Origin: Apricaphanius iberus
Lineage: Eukaryota > Chordata > Actinopteri > Cyprinodontiformes > Aphaniidae
Reading direction: 5' to 3'
DNA length: 64,000 nucleotides
NCBI GenBank assembly: GCA_028564705.1
Contig: JAPXFQ010001677.1
Coordinates: forward strand, 620,001 to 684,000
In this document: one piece after another, positions 59,456 to 64,000 of the stretch
How positions within the stretch are numbered: position 1 is the stretch's first letter
How the letters are laid out: each line of letters starts with the position of its first letter
The notes under the pieces: generated by a model
Seen by the model: only the letters and a program-made list of their open reading frames with translations
What the model was told of the DNA's origin: nothing
Databases searched by the model: none
Translations under genes and position numbers: made by a program

Positions 59456-62400
59456 CTTATAGCCTGCCAGAAATACTTTTGGTTATAAGCTGTACCATCA
59501 ATTTTTTTTTGCTTTTTACCTTTGCTTAAAATATTAAACTGAAGCTGACATGTAATTCTCTTTAACATTTTGATTTTGTGGGAGTTAGTAAGTAAGTAGA
59601 ATAAACTCACCATATCGCCCCATAACAGCAGATACATCACTCCATGCTTTATCCTTCTTGACGTTGTTTTTATAAAAAGTGTTGTTGGTTCTCAAAAATG
59701 TATAATTAACAGCACTTAAACAAAGAAGACTCACACCCTTCTTATTTCAGATATGCTCAGCCTGCCGGTTATTTATTTCTTACACTGGACAATCAAAACT
59801 TTCAACCGTGTTCACTGTTCGGCCACTATCTCGACTCTCCTCTAATCTACTCACAGACAAGGTTTTTACAGAGTTCTTGGGCGTTCCATTTCCTTCAGTC
59901 TTTTTGGAAGAGAAACACATGTTTTCCTGGAATCCCCAAAGAACACTCTTATCAAATCAGAACATCTTCCAGCTCCATTACTGTGGGTCAGACTGAACTG
60001 GGATTTAAGCCCAGTGTTTTGCAAAACCTCAAGTACTAACAAACAATGGAGACCACAGATTCTAACGTTCACGTTGAGGGCCAAGTTTACATGGGGGAGA
60101 TTAATTAAGGCATTGAATTCATTATACGTAGACCTGATATCTTATATAGACTGGGCCATCAGTGAGAAGCATTTTTCTCCCGACACAGTGTGACTGGGGT
60201 CATACAGGATTTAGTGCTTCTCCACTTCCATGATCAACCAGTTGTGATCATTGATGAAACACAAATGAGACCCTCCCACGAGATACTGACTTCTCACCGG
60301 GCTGCAAATGTAGTGAACTTATTTTTAGTAAAGTAACCCGAAAGCAGCACGTTTCTTTTATTTAGAAAATTTCCAGATGCCGAGACATCTAATTTTCTGT
60401 CTTCCCCTATCCAAAATGTCGGAATTTACAAGCTTCAGAGGCGTAGAGCGTAGAAAATAGGACTGCCTTTTATATTTAGAAAAGTGCTGTGACATGACGC
60501 TCCAGTGACAGGGCAAACTCATGCTGCTTTCGCCTCCAGTGGAAAGGATTCTATTTACTATAGCGTCGTCTATCAGCTGCTGTAACGTGCTGCTGACACG
60601 TCCTGTGGAAAGGAGGGGTAAGAGATCGGACTAGGATCGGAGGCCTGAAATGCTGATCGGGACATCCCTAATGTTATCATTAAAAATATGTTTTGCTATA
60701 GGAATATAATCTCAGCAAATCATTAGTAATATGCATAGATGGGATTTGTAGGAAGCTGTGCTTTCTTAAAGGTGAACTTAAAGACCTAACAGACATGCTA
60801 GTACAGAGGAAACCAATTGCTGCCCCTCTAAGGAAATCTCACCAATCTCCCTTTTTTCTGTAGAGAGCAAGTGGAGTCAATTTTGACAGTACATTTTTAA
60901 AAGCCATAGAACACTTCTCTTTTGTCAGCATCATACGTTCTTGGTAAATTGTTGGTTTATGTTTCTGTTTTTGGGTTGATATGTTATAATTAGTTTGGCT
61001 ATGGTCAATTCACCCTTTCTCTATTTCAAAGTCATGCTTTGCCATTTAGTGTGTATTGGTTTGTTTCTGTTTTAAAACATAATGCAGGAAAAATAGTCTC
61101 AGTAAAATGCAGAGATCTTATATTTATTTTAACTTAGTTGTGTAATTACAACCTATTTCTATTGATAGTGGTTCTGGGCTAGTTGACTCTTGTGCTACTA
61201 TAAAAGCTTTTTTTTAATCTTGTCTTGCTGTTGCTCTAGTTTTTCCTGATCTCCCTGTATGTACTGAGTTAATATATTGTGTTTATCTACTCTACGTTGC
61301 CTCAAGCTTATTCTTCCTTCAAAGCTCCTAGACATCAGTAATCCCTAATTTGTCTTATGGAATCAATGACAAGTACAGTCAATATGACACATTGATGATT
61401 TCGATTATGAAGCTGTCTAAGACAAAATCTGACAGCTACAGCACCAAATAAGTATAAAGACATAAAAATTTACACTATTTTAAATTTTTATTATTAGGGC
61501 TTACCTCAGCAATTGAGCAATACACTGCCTCCTATTAAATGAATGACAGGCAGCTATTACTCTACACCTCTAAACTGTACTTATCCTTTAATGTGGCTTG
61601 TACAGTGTCCAATATGTATATCAAAATGTTTGGCTCAATCTTGAAGTCGGTGCCGTTACTTTTATTACTGAACTGGAGTTACCATTGCAATGCTATTGGC
61701 CCTGGATACTTCACCAAGGAATCTCATTAAACTTTGATTTTGTAGATAAACTCGTGCTCTGTTCAGAAGTTAAGATGTGTTGTTGATATCTGTTATGGTT
61801 TTTCTACAGTTACCACCACGGGACTCAAAGCTTACCCCCAAATGTTCATTTTTAGCCTCCTCTCCACTGGACGCATAAGTGGCACATAACGTCAGGTAAG
61901 CATAATAGGTAGCTGATAGCTGTTATGCTTATGAAATACATCATGCTCGACAGTTTCAAAATAAAGGACACATGCAGATTTCTGATTGACACACTATGAA
62001 AAAAAATACTACCTGTGATCAGTGTTGACAATCGATAATCAACAAGGTCATCATGAAGAAAAGTCCCAAATATGTCTTTCACTGTGAAAACCACGTCCTT
62101 CATTTTATATCGTCTCATTTGTGAGATACATTTAAATTTCACATGCAATTTATAGGTATGTTACATCTACTGTTTGTATGTATGTTACATCACCTGACTG
62201 GTGAGTTCTCTATTAGAGCATGTGCGCAGTGATCGACTATTTTCTCTGGGTTTTGCCAAAATGCAGGATTCACTCAAGTATTTCTATGCCTAGGCAAAAG
62301 TTGAAAGTTTGGCTTGGATTCAAGCGATCAAAAGTTACTCATCTGACACACAGGATTCTTTAAAATCAATGTACGATTTTTTTATCAACTCTTTTCTACA

Positions 62401-63184
62401 TTCTGAGCAACTTTCATGAAACTTTGTTGACCTGAAAGTAATTTCTGAATCCCCGGAAACGTGGTTTTCTGATCCAAGAAATCAGGGTCTTTTTTATTCC
62501 ACTAAAATCGCGGAAACTTCCTTAATTCTCAACTAATTTCAATAAAGGTGGTATCATTTTCTTTGATTTTTACATCTGCATAAGACCTGTGATAAAATGT
62601 GTTTGAAAAACTGAGGAACTTTCATTTTTTTAACAAACCTACAATTTATTTCTTCACATTGACATCAAAATGCTCTGCCTGTGATTTTTGAATAGGTAAA
62701 TGCGGCTTGTTTGTCTAGCATTAGCACCTAGCAGAACTTGAATGGCTTAGCTGTGATGTCAACTGTAAATTAGGCTTTTATACATGCTAGTGACAGCCCA
62801 GATCCTGATGTTATAAGTCAGCGTCAGTTAGCAAATTACCTTAATTTTCAAGCTCATTTTTAATACATATCTAAAATAAACATACTGAATGAAGTAAGTT
62901 CATGTTAGTCCACATGCTAGTGATGGCCAACATGTTAACAGTAGCATCTGAGCTAAAATAGCTCATTTCTCACATACTAAATTGAGAAAGCTGTACTTAC
63001 TTGAAAATTGAACTTTGGTTTTAAGTTTCAACTATAGTCACAGAAGGCTAGATCTAAAAGCCAAATACTTTTTTTGAGGGGATGATAACTGCCTATTACA
63101 ATTAATCCTGGATTATTTGTCAGTCATTTGAGGCAGATACAAAAGTTAGATGGTTCCTTTTGTAATATTTCTGTCTTATACTTA
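59456..63184. other. No gene supported
   Basis: A 3.7-kb AT-rich stretch. CTGATCGGGACATCCCT at about 60654-60670 resembles the terminus of a common hAT-like element. No exon or RNA gene could be supported. Confidence 0.4.
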
Positions 63185-63700
63185 TGGTACATTCACTCTG
63201 CCCCAAACGCCAGCGTCAGTTGCGGCAAGATTACATTTAAAGTCTACGGTCGAGTCTCTGCTGTGCGTTGTGTACATTGGTTCGATCAACTTTTCAAGCG
63301 TTACTTGCGTTGCAAGTGGCAATTTAGCAGATGCAATCTACGCAGAAGTTCAGCTAGCTGAACTTTTGACGGACTTGATGGACTTCACGCAGTTGACGCT
63401 GTGCGTCAACGAATTAGAGTGTCTCACTGTAGTGACGTCACTACACGTATCTTGAATGTGGGAAAGGGGGAACATTGAAAACATTTTCAACAAACAGAGA
63501 TTTAAATAATCTGAAATAACACTTACCGAAGACAGAAGGCCAGGCGATCCTGTAGGAGGAACAGAGCGCCTGTAGTTGGTCTCCTGGTTGGAGATTTGAC
63601 CTCGGATGCGGCCCAGGAGGTCGTAAAATTGGGCGCGGGACAGACAGTAGTAGCGCTGAGCAAATGGTTAAACTCTCCAAACTCACAACTCATCTGAAGA
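63185..63700 (-). pseudogene. Harbinger-like transposase remnant
   Basis: On the minus strand about 45 residues resemble the start of HARBI1-type DDE transposases: LSRAQFYDLLGRIRGQIS, then QETNYRRSV-PP and, one frame over, DRLAFCLR. A one-base slip inside CCTACAGGATCGCC separates the last two pieces, and a TAA follows. No catalytic DDE residues are present. TGGTACATTCACTCTGCCCC at 63185-63204 looks like the element terminus. Confidence 0.5.
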
Positions 63701-63759
63701 ATGGGCGTTTTGAATATATGTAACATATACAAAATTGTCAGTTTTCCCATGTTGTAGGT

Positions 63760-64000
63760 AGGGCGCGACCGATATATCGGCCGGCCGATATTATCGGCCG
63801 ATATGGGGGTCAGTGTCATTATCGATTATTGGTTAAAAAAAATGGCAGATTTTTAAAAATGTATTTATTTATTTTAATGCACAACTTATTCAGAAGATGG
63901 CGCCAGATTTCCTTAGCTCATTTTCGCTTGTCCAGTCCTTGGGCCACCAGCTCAGTCTGACCATGGTTGAGAGAGCAGCAGAGGTGAGTCAAAGGAAGTC
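63760..64000. repeat. Palindrome-bearing repeat, runs off the window
   Basis: GCGACCGATATATCGG leads into the 18-bp perfect palindrome ATATCGGCCGGCCGATAT (63774-63791), followed by another ATCGGCCGATAT. This is the start of a frequent vertebrate repeat of probable DNA-transposon origin. The right end is beyond the window. Confidence 0.55.

Overview
The window looks like teleost (probably percomorph) genomic DNA. It has a spliced vertebrate-type sulfotransferase gene, a gammaretrovirus-like endogenous retrovirus, fish-type LINEs (L2, L1/Tx1, RTE) and many short hAT- and Harbinger-like elements. There are no rRNA genes, intact tRNA genes or CRISPR arrays. The species assignment is inference. 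The only host gene I can support is a tandem pair of galactose-3-O-sulfotransferase (Gal3st family) genes on the minus strand. Everything else recognisable is transposon- or virus-derived, or unassigned AT-rich sequence.

Layout. 1-5763: 3' part of an endogenous retrovirus, with an open pol (from the RT YVDD motif through RNase H and integrase), a frameshifted env, a polypurine tract and a 3' LTR. 7591-7950: a 25-bp minisatellite. 8270-8729: a solo-like LTR of a second family. 9449 onward: a possible third LTR. 11.0-12.5 kb and 16.8-19.0 kb: two repeated blocks in the same order. 14194-21630: Gal3st copy A, with catalytic exon 14194-15301, membrane-anchor exon 16516-16613 and a probable noncoding first exon ending at 21630. 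The anchor exon joins the catalytic exon in phase to give 401 codons plus stop. 22368-22694: a minus-strand LTR. 23420-23705: an RTE fragment. 24348-31670: Gal3st copy B. It has the same three-exon layout, but its anchor exon carries an in-frame stop and its C-terminus is replaced, so it is very likely a pseudogene. 34.5 and 38.25 kb: Myb/SANT-like fragments. 38571-41310: L2 LINE (minus) with an internal deletion and a nested MITE. 41400-46060: L1/Tx1-like LINE (minus) with a C-rich plus strand over its 3' end. 47347-49255: a second, more decayed env plus LTR of the 8.3-kb family. 49256-49870: a MITE with a 17-bp perfect hairpin. 52247-53303: a TIR element. 55985-59455: the most complete L2 copy. 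63185-63700: a Harbinger-like transposase remnant, followed by a palindrome-bearing repeat.

How the parts relate. Copies A and B of the sulfotransferase share coding sequence, splice phase and intron sequence. The intron of A is the empty site for a MITE in B, so that insertion followed the gene duplication. Likewise the second repeated block at 18.8 kb is the empty site for a short retroposon at 12171-12294. Copy A is predicted to encode a Golgi type II enzyme transferring sulfate from PAPS to galactose. The two env remnants share the gammaretroviral-type CxxC (SU) motif. The first also has a CX6CC motif (TM), which is degenerate in the second.
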